Shown here: positions 49,598 to 60,765 of the stretch, in pieces
Layout of the letters: each line of letters starts with the position of its first letter
Numbering within the stretch: position 1 is the first letter of the stretch
DNA from: Citrus sinensis
Taxonomy: Eukaryota > Streptophyta > Magnoliopsida > Sapindales > Rutaceae
Direction: 5' to 3'
Length of the DNA stretch: 64,000 bases
Assembly (NCBI RefSeq): GCF_022201045.2
Contig: NC_068561.1
Coordinates: forward strand, 25,116,501 to 25,180,500
Made by a program: the position numbers and the translations under genes
The notes under the pieces: generated by a model
What the model saw: the letters and a program-made list of their open reading frames with translations, nothing else
Database searches by the model: none
What the model was told of the DNA's origin: nothing

Positions 49598-50590
49598 ACT
49601 TGGATCTGATCAGGTCAAACCATCATGGGCGACCGGTAAGGTTGGACGGCAAGTCCCGTTCCCCGATACTAGTCGAGGCTTCTTTTCCTGTCTTAGAAGA
49701 AAATGGTGCTCAAATAATTTATGCTTAAAACTGCATGATCTTACATTTTCTAAATGCTTAAGAGAAAGTAAAGATTTCTAACGTTGATTAGTCATAATCG
49801 GACTATTATTCCACTCTATGTATACTTGATGTGTCAATAGACGAGTATTATGGATCCGATCTATGACCCAAAATAAGAATCCTGCACTCGAAGCAATGTC
49901 CACGTATGGATCCTGGATATTGGTTCAGGGGAACAAAATACAATGCCATTTAAATTGGAGAATTTATAGAGGAAATCAGGTTTTAAATTTCTAGAAACCC
50001 CGTGATTTTATAGCCAAGGTGAATAGGCGGCACTGAAGTAAGAACAAGAGTTTCTAGCTTAGAATGTTAATAGAACGAGACTCTATTAATATCTTTCATC
50101 TTTCTATATATATTTCTTTCCTTATTTTTTGAACTTAATCATAATTTCTGATCCAATGATGAAACTGTTTGGTCTATTATTGGCCTGTGGGTATCATAAA
50201 CTGTCTACAATGCGCCCACAATAACCTTAAGGAGTGGCGGCAAAGCTCTTGATTGATCAACGCGAGTGAACTGTGCTTAGACGCTTCGTAAAACCATATG
50301 ATCTGAACTTCAAAAAGAGCGGATGAAAAGGGAAGGTTTTTACTCGATCTCCTTCTTCCACTTTTCAACAATGAACAATGAAAATAATGATTTTAAAACA
50401 GCATCCCTTCGGAGCCGTACATGCATCTTTTTTGCATACGGTTCAACAAAGCTTGCGGCTTGCCCAAAAAAAATAATAATAATAATCTGTAACTCCTAGC
50501 CCCTTCCTTTTTTTCTTCCGTGCGGGCTCCTTCTATGGAGGGGCCTTGGTCCTGCTGTATACCATACGCGTCCTGTGCCAGGGACCAATA
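49598..50590. other. Organelle-like insertion, possibly mitochondrial DNA
   Basis: Base composition changes to a more GC-balanced mix with motifs unlike the flanks, such as GGACGGCAAGTCCCGTTCCC near 49,650, CTTAAGGAGTGGCGGCAAAG near 50,230 and GAAGGAGCCCGCACGG (- strand) near 50,520. At 50412-50444 a hairpin reads, on the - strand, GAACCGTATGC...GCATGTACGGCTC. This resembles domain V of a group II intron, which is abundant in plant mitochondrial genes. A 64-codon - strand frame at 50177-50371 (ALINQELCRHSLRLLWAHC) may be part of it. I cannot name the source gene. Confidence 0.4.
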
Positions 50591-50735
50591 TGTAAATGAA
50601 AATGACAGTTATGTTTATTCGTAATTTTATCAAAAAATATGGATCTAAATGTAATTGATAAGACTTTGATCCCAGTATCATTTTGTTCTCGCGTATATCA
50701 CCGTGAACAACTGGGATCAGTCATTAGTTCCGAAA

Positions 50736-52851
50736 ATGCCTTGGACCACCGCGATCTCCCTCTTTCTCCTCCTCTTGACCACCACAAACTCCGCCTCAGT
50801 CCCCGGCCTCGACACGTTTCTAACTCGGCAATCCCAAATCGACCCACACTCATCCAACGACTCCTTCACCTCCCTCCCGTCCTCCCTCAAATCCTCCCTC
50901 TCCGCCGCCACGCCTCCCCCAATCCCATCACTCATCAACTCCCTCCTCTCCCTCTCGCTCCCAATCTCCATCCACATCCGCCTTGTGGGCCCCACCTCGT
51001 CCTTCCCACCATCGACCTCCTCTTCCCTCCTCCACTCCTACCTCTCCGCTGCCCAATCATCATCTCGCTTCCACGTCATCTCCCCCTCCGCTACCACCTC
51101 CTCTCACTCCCTCGCAATCTCCCACTCCCCTCACTTCGACATCTCAGTCTCCCCTTCGCTCGCCTCCCACCTCTCCCAAACTCTCGACTCCCTCCTCGCT
51201 TCCACTCCCTCTTCCCTCCGCTCCCCTCTCCTCTCCATCCCTTACTCCTCTATCGACGAAATTGTCAAACAAGACTTCGAAAAGGAGAAACACGTTAACG
51301 GAATTTACATTTACTTGCTCAATTTGGGATCCAAGGCCAAGAATTATGCTTATAGTTACTCCCCCGGCGAGTCTTCACCGGGGTTTACCAAGTGTTTGGG
51401 GAGTATCTGGACTGGTAAGGAACGTTACGTGTGGATTGATCTCGGTGCTGGTCCTGTGGATTATGGCCCGGCTTTATCCGGAGATGGGGTTTTGCCCAAA
51501 GGCGAGTTCCATCCTCTGGCGGCCTTTCACGGTCGTCCCAAGTCGCAAAAGGCGTTGCTTGCTGATTTAGCTTCACTCGTTTGGAGTGCTTATCAGGTAA
51601 AAATGCTGTTACCTTTGAGTGTTTTTGTGATTGGTTTTGAGTGTTCTATTGAATGAATGGTGGTTTTGGGTTGTTGTTGCTGTCGTTCAGGTGCTCGTTG
51701 TGCCTTCTTTGAGGATTCCTGTGTATTTTGAAAACTCGTTGATTGTTCAGTTTATTCATATTTATGGGTCGGAAGGTACTGATTCCAGTGGTTTGGATTG
51801 GAAATCGATTGAGAGGACGTTTATGGATGAGGCTAATGATAATGGGTTATTGGTGGGAGATCAGTCTTTGAATTTCAGAACTTACAAGGTGAATTTTGCT
51901 GACTGTTCTGTTTGTTCCTTTGCAATTTCCAAGTCAATTAATTCATATACGTCAAGGTTCTTGTTTGATAATTATACCATGATTGTGAGTGAGTATTTGG
52001 ACTCTAAGAAATTGCATCAGATAATGTCTGAGTTAGCTGAGGAGTTTAGGAGGGTGGCAGGGATCCCTGAGGAGGATTCTGGTCGGGTCCTTCCTGTTTA
52101 TGTGTTTGACTTGGACTCTAATTCACTGTTGTTGCTTGACCGGTTTCACCAATCTGTTGCATTTAGAGATATGGTTATTGCGGTTAGGACAAGGAATTCT
52201 CAGACTGTGAGTGATTATAGCTGTAATGGTCGTCATGTGTTTACGCATACAAGGGAGCTGGAGCGACCACTTGTTGGTTCGATTCTGCAGAGCATGTGGG
52301 GGGTGTCGCCCACCCATTTGTTGTGGAGTTCGATGCATAACAATACTTTAGTGGATTACACGTGGAGTATTGGGCAGACACCATTTGGGCCGTTTTCAGA
52401 GATTTCATCATTGTCTTTTGTACAGAAGGATGCAGCTCGGAGGAATGTTCTTTTGACATCATTGAATTATAGTATATCGAGTGCTGTTGATGTTCTTGAA
52501 TCCATAGCCGCACATGGTGGAGAGAGGAGACTTCTTAAACAGAATCGATATCTTGATTTTGTTCAGAGGTGGAACTTGTTCAAGTACAAGCTGGACAAAG
52601 CAGTTACTGCATTATCGCATATGGACTTTGAAATGGCGTTGTACTACTTGAGGTCGTCAGATCATGATCTGTATACCATGCACTCTCTTGTTCACCATGC
52701 GACTCAAGAATTGGAAGCATCACTTGTTTGTTTCAAGGACCCACCGGTTCCATGGGCTTCAATTTCAATGTCTGCAGTAGTTTTCCTTGCTCTCTCCTAT
52801 GTTTATACAAAAAGAGACCAACTCTTTAGAAACAAAAGAAAGCAATTTTGA
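50736..52851 (+). CDS. Uncharacterised plant type I membrane protein (At3g28720-like)
   Basis: Two exons, 50736-51596 and 51691-52851 (phase 0 intron), give 673 aa. The chosen ATG starts a clear signal peptide (MPWTTAISLFLLLLTTTNSA); upstream codons in this frame lack an ATG. A long extracytoplasmic region follows, first a Ser/Pro/Leu-rich segment (residues about 40-190), then an ordered region with IYIYLLNLG and YVWIDLGAGPVDYGP. Near the C-terminus is one membrane span (residues about 645-665, SMSAVVFLALSYVYT) and a basic tail (KRDQLFRNKRKQF). This arrangement and length fit a small conserved plant family of unknown function, of which I believe Arabidopsis At3g28720 is a member. No catalytic motif is visible. 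The first half of exon 1 is very C-rich on the coding strand, unlike the neighbours. Confidence 0.85.
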
Positions 52852-53951
52852 ATCTTTAGAGGAACAAAGGTTTTTAGTAGTTGAGCACAAACAACACAAT
52901 TTTTCTGTGAGAGATAAGTAAAAATATCAAAGTTTCTTAAAATATTTGATGTGACTCAAGCTGTCCGTTGCTCAAAACTATTTTGTAACTTCTAAGATAT
53001 GTCAGGTTTTTGTTGTAAGTTCATGATTGCTGGATGAATGTTTGTAGAATGCATGCGGTTCAGTGTGGACATCTATGATGGTTGTAATGCAGTTTTCATT
53101 TTTCCTCCTTTCACTGAAATCAGATCCTTGGAAGGTGGGAGCTATTTATTTACTCTTGAAATTTGTGTATTTCGGTAGCTACCTGATGCTAGTTTGGCTT
53201 TCAGCTCACACACCACAAATGAGAAATCACAGAACTAATTCCTATGATTGATAGAACAATGATGGTACCAGCTTGCTGCAGCAGATATGACAGAAATTAA
53301 TCTGTTGAATCTTGGTTTCCAACTTGGAAATAGCTTGAGCCTGTAGGTCCGATCCACTGCTTTGATTGATGAATGCAAGTAGCTAGTTATTTCGTAAGAA
53401 CTACATGAACAAGTCCCATTTGGGCTTGCAGAAGGAGAACCTATATCAACATGTCCGCTGTAATTGCAGGAAATTCATCCTGATATATCTTACATGATGT
53501 ATTATTTAGTGTTCTAAACTTGGGAGTGAATTTATTTAGCATGGGAAGCTATCAATCACAATCGGTTTCTTGCGATGGGCATGAAATAGCCCCACCCTTT
53601 GGAAAAGCTTTAGGCCATGGCTTTATTAGAATGGGCTTTTACTAAATAATTCCAATTTGCCGTGAAAACGAAAAGTGTGCAGCTTTGATGCTCTCCGATC
53701 AAGTAAGCTGCCCATTTTGAATGCCAAACATGTGTTTTGAGTTAGAATCCACCAAAATTCAATCACAAACCCTAGATTTTGAATTTGGAATGGAATTTCT
53801 TTTTAATGCGGATCAAATTTTGTGCCTTAGTATTGCAACATGACAAATTTTTTAAAATTCACCAAATTACTGTCAATATTTTATCTGTTTTGCCTGAAGA
53901 ACTGTGTTACGAATTTGTAGCATTTGTATTATTATTTTGCAGGAGACGGAG
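52852..53951. other. 3' UTR and intergenic region
   Basis: About 200-400 bases of likely 3' UTR of the membrane protein gene, then sequence with no gene. The last few hundred bases precede the APC11-like copy and may have been its 5' region. Confidence 0.4.
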
Positions 53952-55042
53952 ATGAAAGTCAAGATCTTGCTTATCCTTTTTAGTGATTCACATATTTATC
54001 GTCACTATGATTGATTTCTTGATTGCTGAAGTTTTTAAACTTTTATTGGCTAGCTTGTGGATTGTTGCTATTTGGGCTCATTTGATTTTAAGCTTTGATT
54101 GATTCACGAAAATCCCATATTACCTTACTAGTACTGCATAAGAAAACGTGAAAGAAATTTTACTGAAGTTACAGTATTCTGGTAAAGAGTTGATAAGATT
54201 ATGCTGAGCAAACACCATATTTGTGTTTAAGCTGATATTCAGAAGTTTAATTACAGTTTTCCTTCTGTGACTACTGTTTAGACTTTTAGTTTGCGGTTGT
54301 AATTAGGCGTATACTTCAGTGTAAAATATTGATGATTTTTGCTCAATTAATATGCTGCAGGATGACATTATTATTTTTATCAATCACTTTGGATAGGACG
54401 TTTGTTGTGTGTCAAATATATAAATAAAGAACCAGAGTTTCTCCTTGACTTGCTTCCTTTCTGAATGCCCACCGGGCTTTAACCAGAGTATGTTCTCTTC
54501 ATTTCTCCCATATCCAAACTATTTTCAGCACAGCATTGATCAACTTGCATATATTGTTGCTTGGTGTGCTGCTATATCATAGCTTGGTTTCCACGTTGAG
54601 GGCAGACATGACTTTTGTGGCTTGTGAAACTAGGTGGCATGCTGTTGCATCATGGACGTGGGATGCACATGATGAAACATGTGGAATTTGCCGGATGGCT
54701 TTCGATGGTTGTTGTCCTGATTGTAAACTCCCTGGTGATGATTACCCATTAAGCAAATAAAAAAGTAGCTACTTCTTGCCATTCAATTGATTTAATGTGC
54801 TACAGTTTGACCATTGATCAGTTTTTTCCATTTAGTTAACTTCAAATTCCAATGAGGTACACGAACGATTACTGGTTATTATCTTACTGATGATTGTTGT
54901 GTGCTGTCATAACCTTGCAGTTTGAGGTGCTTGCAACCATGCGTTCCATCTTCAGTGCATCGTGAAATGGGTAAATTCTCAAACTCCTCAAGCTCATTGC
55001 CCCATGTGCCGGAGGGAATGGCATTTCAAAGGATCAAATTGA
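53952..55042 (+). pseudogene. APC11-like RING gene copy, probably decayed
   Basis: Three exon-like pieces match anaphase-promoting complex subunit 11, the RING-H2 subunit of the APC/C ubiquitin ligase. They are MKVKIL (53952 on), WHAVASWTWDAHDETCGICRM to LPGDDYPL (about 54,631-54,753), and GACNHAFHLQCIVKWVNSQT to EWHFKGSN (about 54,921-55,042). The RING cysteines and histidines in these pieces are kept. Three defects stand out: no GT donor follows the first piece (TTGCTTATC); the second piece ends in AA/GCAAAT, a GC instead of GT donor; and exon 3 opens TTTGAGGTGC, so the tryptophan codon usual before GACNHAF reads TGA. Introns are retained, so this is not a processed copy. A working gene with two unusual donors would still meet the nonsense codon. 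Confidence 0.75.
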
Positions 55043-55342
55043 GTAAGGTTGAAGAGGACTCTCCAAGCATCTGAACCTGCCTGCTATGAAGCCTTCCAAT
55101 TTCATCTCTGGCCTTACTTTCTTGATCTGGATCTTGTCTTCCATTGAATTTCACATTGTATTGCTCAACGTATGATAAAGCAATGGCAGTTATATCACTT
55201 GGGCAAACTTGGGTGCAACTTGATGTATTGTACAGAAATCTTCTCCATTTCTCAACGAAACACAAGCAAAATTGCACTATTAATAGGAAAAAGAAAAAAA
55301 TTTGATACAAATAATCCTTTCTACCAATACAGGCAAATATGT

Positions 55343-58300
55343 TCAGCCATCCGAGCAATCAGTGTCACTATAGCATTGTGGACCCCAAAACTTTGAATCA
55401 TTTTTAACTTCATGTTTCAAAACAGGACAAGTAGCATTAGAGAAATCTCTAAATTGTAGAAGTCCGGGTTCACCATAACTAGCGGTCACAATTCGACACC
55501 CACTAACAGCCATGGCCGAACACCCTGTGCTGATATCTGCTTCCTCAGGATAATCGCAAAGCAAGGAATTTGCTAGCATACCAGTGTCCGTCTCCCATAT
55601 ATTGACGCGCAAATCATCTCGCCCTCCTGTCACTATTTTGTATGGATCCATGTGCAATTGTGTCACTGAACCCACATGTCCATCCAACTCAGCCATCGGT
55701 TGTGGTTTTACTGCATCCTGGCTTCTCCTAATATCCCATGTCATTGCTCTGCAGTATCAAGCATATGTTTTTCTGAGACTAAATTAACATTGAAATCTGG
55801 TAACATTATCTTCCAAACACAAAGTTACAAAATCTCCAAGATGGCAATTAGCAAGGCCTATTTGAGAAAAATATGATGAAGTAATTGTATTGTACCGAGC
55901 AAAGTCTCAATGCAGAAGTACTTAAGTAGAAATAATTGGTTACTTTGTCCATTCCAGTGGTGCCTTATGATGCTGCACAGCTTGACAGCAAATTTATTAT
56001 TATTATTAGATTCGACAAGTAGGAATTTCAGACTTTGGGTATCCATGAAAATGAATTGAATCGTCATATTTTAGAATATATTAATTTCCATTTGTAGCAT
56101 CAAACGAATATAAAGGTACTTTCACGAAGACTATTTGGTATTCATTATTCAATCATGACCTAAATGAACTGAAAAAATCATAATAAAGAAACTAGATATG
56201 AATCTTATTAGAAACTATCTTACTTGCCAATTCCGCCAGTGCAGATCAAGGACTTTGAGGGCATAATTGAAAAGGAGTGCAATATTGGTTTACAGATTGC
56301 TGGAGTCATAACCTTTTGCATTGTCCTTAAATCAATTGTTACAACAGAGGAACCAGAAGCAATATAAAGCATTGATTCATGGCATTTCATGTCCACTGGT
56401 ACTCCAGGTACAGAAGTCATTCCCACACAACATGAAGAACGAACAGCAGATGATGTAGATGTATCCCAAACCCTCACCTATATAGATTTCAGCTCATCAA
56501 ACAAGAAGCTAATAACAAAATAGAAAAATACTAGGAAACAAAAAACTCAAAAACATAGAAACTTGTTTTTTTAACTTTATCGACATATTTAGTCAAACAA
56601 ATCATATTTATGCAATCGTTATTTCACCCAAAAAAAAAAAAAAATTCAGTTGGAATTGACAATTCATATAAATGAATTAATAGCACAAAAGCAACTAAGA
56701 AAATAGTTTGCAAACTTAAGAATGGAATAAATTTCCAGCCATATCATAACAGTAAGCTATGATACGGAGAAGGCACAATTTATTCATCCATGCAGTAAGA
56801 ATTATAAGCTTGACTGTACAGTCCTCAGATGTAAAAAATAAATAAGGAAATTATGAGAGACAGTAGTTCATAAAGGAAAGAGAAATGTGAATAATACCTT
56901 GGAATCTTTTGAAATGGTCACCAAAAGAAAAGATTTGTGCCTGGAAAAAGAAAAATGAAAACATGAATCAATATAGTGATGATAAACCTTGAGGACAAGG
57001 CGCTCCAACAAACTAGAGGCAGTTACCAGCCTCTTGAGTTGATAAAATAAATCTGGGGTTCGATCCCCGCTCATATGGATTGAGAGAAGATTTGATTACC
57101 AGTTGTGCTATGCTTTAACTAACAAAATATTCCTTTAAAATGTGCTAGTGGGACATTATTAACGAATCATTTAATTTAATGACCTGACTTCTCAGTAAGG
57201 GACTTTCACGTTAAATTTGTGCAGACCTAACAACCCTAACTATATTAAAAGATAATTTAGTAAATTTTAATGATTAGGTTGAAATTGGGACAAAATGAAC
57301 CTAAACTCCTAACAAAAATCTGCGAGTTCACAAAGCAGTATAGTCTATAAAAGATGTGCGAGTTCACAAAGCAGCTTCAATGTCAAACAGTATAGCATAA
57401 GGTGGTCCACCTAAACATAAGCAAGTGGCACCTACTGAGGCCTAATAGATTCACAAGTTTCTATTTTCAACAGTTCAAAAATGAATTGCTAAAATATTTC
57501 TTCAAAGAGCCAGCTCATACCCTGCAACTGACATCAACTTAATGGGTTTCTCATGCCCATAAAGTGTGGCCTTCAAAGCCTGTTGGCCTCGTTTTCCACT
57601 TGAGCTAAGAGACCATAAACGAACAGTAGCATCTTCCCCGCCACTTGCCAATATTTTGCCACTACCATCACCAAGCAGTTTATCTGACAAGGTAGAAACT
57701 GGACCATTGTGACCTTTAAAACATCGTTGGCAAGAACCCTACAGGAAGCACGAGAAAGAGATTCAGGGTGTTGAGACGATGTAAAAAGAAAAGTCTAGAA
57801 ATTTAGCATTCTTTTATGGAAAGCAGAATTGATATAAGTGCTGTGTGTAATTCACTCATTGATAACAAGTATCGGTTAACATATGCTTCAATTAAACAGA
57901 TCAGCCAAAAAGTGGGTTAATGAGTGCAGCGGTGGTAACACGACAGTTCATAAAATACCTTCCACCATAGACGAATTGAGTGATCACAGCTTGAAGTTAC
58001 CAAAACATTTTCGGTTCTTTGTGGCTCACTTCGAAACAAAGAAGTTTCATGAAGGGGAAACAATCTGTGGATAAAATCACATACAGCAAGCAACTTCCTT
58101 CAGTCATAGCATACATACATTAAGAACATAGTATTTATAAATGATGTCAACAGTACCATAAATAAAGTTATGAATATTAAATGGGATAACTCTGGAATAC
58201 AAGAAATCCAACAGAAGTCTCACCTCATGCAAGTAATTCTTGCCTTATGATCACTTAGTGTTGCACGATAGTAACTTTCACTCAGAAAGTTGTCGATCTT

Positions 58301-59046
58301 AATATTTTGTATCGACGATCCCTACAAATACCAAAAGAATAGAAAGTCTCAACCGACTGGGGGGGGAAAAGTTACATTAGCGCATAGCACTTAATAAACC
58401 TCAACTTTCAGCAAAAATACAAGGAGTGTCAAACCTGAAATTAATACCTGAGTAGAAAAAATATCATTGTTGTCTAACAGTATATGGTCATGAGGTTTTG
58501 CAACAGAATAGAAGCAGACGTCCAAAGGATCAACAAATTTGAACTGATGCAATGCAATTCGCCTCGCCAAATATGCTTCCCTAACTCGCACTGTTGGTAA
58601 CGACCCAGAAACTAACACTTGTGGCCATTGTTCCCTACATAAGCAAAAAATGAAATATACGACATTAAACAAAAACGCCCTGACCAATTTTTGGCCCCTA
58701 TAGCATAATAAGCCCTTCAGCAAAAGTCCTCTACTTTCCAAAAGAAAGCTAATTTATTGCCTAAAAAAAATCAGTATTTTTCAAAACTAACACATGGGCA
58801 ACATGCAATTTTACAGAAAACTAATAAAAACCAGAAAATTATCCATGAAAACCTGAAGAGACGTTGCCAAACGGAATCAGAGTAAGCAACGTGTTTGAAT
58901 AATTTACAGGACATGGCCATGTTAGAAATGTCTTGCAGGCTCAGGTTAAGGGCACAGTGGGCCACTGCGTCCTCGTTCAAATCCGCAATTGCCGTCGTTG
59001 ACGGTGACGGCGATGCCTCATCGACCGCCGGTGACGGGTCTGCCAT
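55343..59046 (-). CDS. F-box/WD40-repeat protein (FBX2-like)
   Basis: Likely substrate adaptor of an SCF ubiquitin ligase. Eight exons, high to low: 59046-58853, 58634-58448, 58321-58224, 58064-57959, 57738-57521, 56940-56898, 56477-56224, 55748-55343; 501 aa, all phases consistent, including a 43-bp exon. The N-terminal 20 residues are Ser/Pro/Ala-rich. The F-box spans about residues 20-65 (DLNEDAVAHCALNLSLQDIS to VWQRLF). WD40 repeats fill residues about 150-490, with blade ends IRLWWK, VRLWSL, VRVWDT, MTWDIR and VNIWET. The F-box plus WD40 layout matches Arabidopsis F-BOX PROTEIN 2 (At5g21040). The substrate is unknown. The gene converges with the APC11-like copy; only 300 bases separate their stops. 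Confidence 0.9.
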
Positions 59047-60765
59047 CTTTTAGGAATTTGGTTCGAGCTTTTTGTACTGTATTTTTTTAATGCAATTTTC
59101 TCGGGAGTTATTTTGTGTCTCAGCGTCTCATTTCAGATAAATAAACCGACTTCAACGAGATTTTCATTGTCTTTATATTTTTTCCCCTTTTCTCCCAACA
59201 TGTGGTATTCAATTAAGGAACAAAAGGAAAGAGAAGCAAGTTTATCATTTTCATTGTCTTTTTTTTATTTTTCCCCAACATGTAGTATTCAATTAGAAAA
59301 CAAAAGGATATTGAAGCATATTTATTATTCTCCACTGCGTTTAAAATACTTCAGATTATCTTCAAGTGTACTGCTAGAGTTGAGAGTATCTGACTTTTAA
59401 TTTTAGGTCGCAGCTCTACGTGAAACACTGATGATAACCGTCAAATCATAATAAATTTAATATTTATTTTTATAATTATATCGTAGAAAAATTTTAATAT
59501 AATTAGATTAAGAATGACAATGGGCGCCGCTTGCAATCGATTTATCATTATCAAACTCACACTTGAAAAATTTTAAATTATTAAATTCACTCGCATCCTT
59601 CTGTGGGTTTTAATATTTTTTTTACAAGAAAAATCATCCACGATGGATTTTGATAATTTCCAAACTCACACTAGTATCATCTTTTGTGAGTTTCCACATT
59701 TAAAATCACAAATGTTCAATATGTAAATTTATAATAATAACCTCAAATTTCACATAACATACTCAATTCTAAATTTAACTGATGTAAATAAAAAATTAAA
59801 ATTTTAACATAATCCAATAAAAATTCTTAAATTTAAGTATAAAATACAGAAGTCTACAAAAAAAAAAAGACCACAAACTAGGATATAAAAATAACAATTA
59901 TCATTTCATATTATCATTCAACACAAGCTCCAACAAAATATCTTAATTTCATTCACCATCATTAGCACACATCCAACACAAATCCCTTTAGTTTGGATTT
60001 CCTTTAGTTCGGGTTATAACTTTAGTTAGGACTTCGACTGTTACGCACGTTGCAACTTGCACACACGCTTACACTTTACATTATTTACTTTATATATTTT
60101 TACATTCAAATATTTTTTGAATCAAAATTAAATTAAAAAATAATTTTAAAAAACTATGGATTAGCAAATACTCATTTGATTAATACCAAACTCACCTGCA
60201 GCCTAATGCTAGTTTTAATTTATAATATCAAACCAGCCTATAACCTACAAAATTACCTACATCAGGTAGATTTTGACAGACGGAGTTACAGGTACCATTG
60301 CCACCCCGAAACCAGGCCCTTAATTTTAATAAACCTTGTCAACAACTTTCTGAATTAAAGTTATACAAATATATCATTATTGAATGGCAACGATAATAGA
60401 AGATAAAATTGCCCTTATGCTTGCTGTTTAGGCATCAAAATTCAGAACTTGTTTCTCAAATTTCATTTAAATTTAAATAACAATTTTCTTCTACATGTCG
60501 TTTGGCATCATAAATATTACAGAATCTCATTTTCATTGCAGCAATATATTGATGAACTAATACGCGATCTCCCCATTAAGAGAACAAAACGCAGATAGAA
60601 CACCAAATGACGTTTATTATCCAACAGACCAATCTTGCAAGCGGTGGAGATAGGTCGATAATATCCACAACTGATGCGGCCCAAGGTGATGAATAGAGAA
60701 GGAGATGGATGATTTACAGCAGATTATGCAAAATATCACAAAGATTATTATGGGTTGCGATAAAA
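59047..60765. other. Intergenic region between the F-box/WD40 and V-ATPase genes
   Basis: It holds the FBX2-like 5' region and the V-ATPase d 3' UTR. An 87-bp-period duplication lies at about 59,158-59,335 (ATTTTCATTGTCTTT ... CCCAACATGTRGTATTCAATT, twice). From 59,500 to 60,350 there is AT-rich sequence with motifs like CAATGGGCGCCGC and AAACTCACACTTG that look like an old transposon end, without clear boundaries. No gene. Confidence 0.45.

Noticed and set aside
55172..55396. Open frame antisense to the end of the F-box/WD40 gene
   Set aside because: It overlaps the last exon and 3' region of a well-supported gene on the other strand and has no recognisable content.
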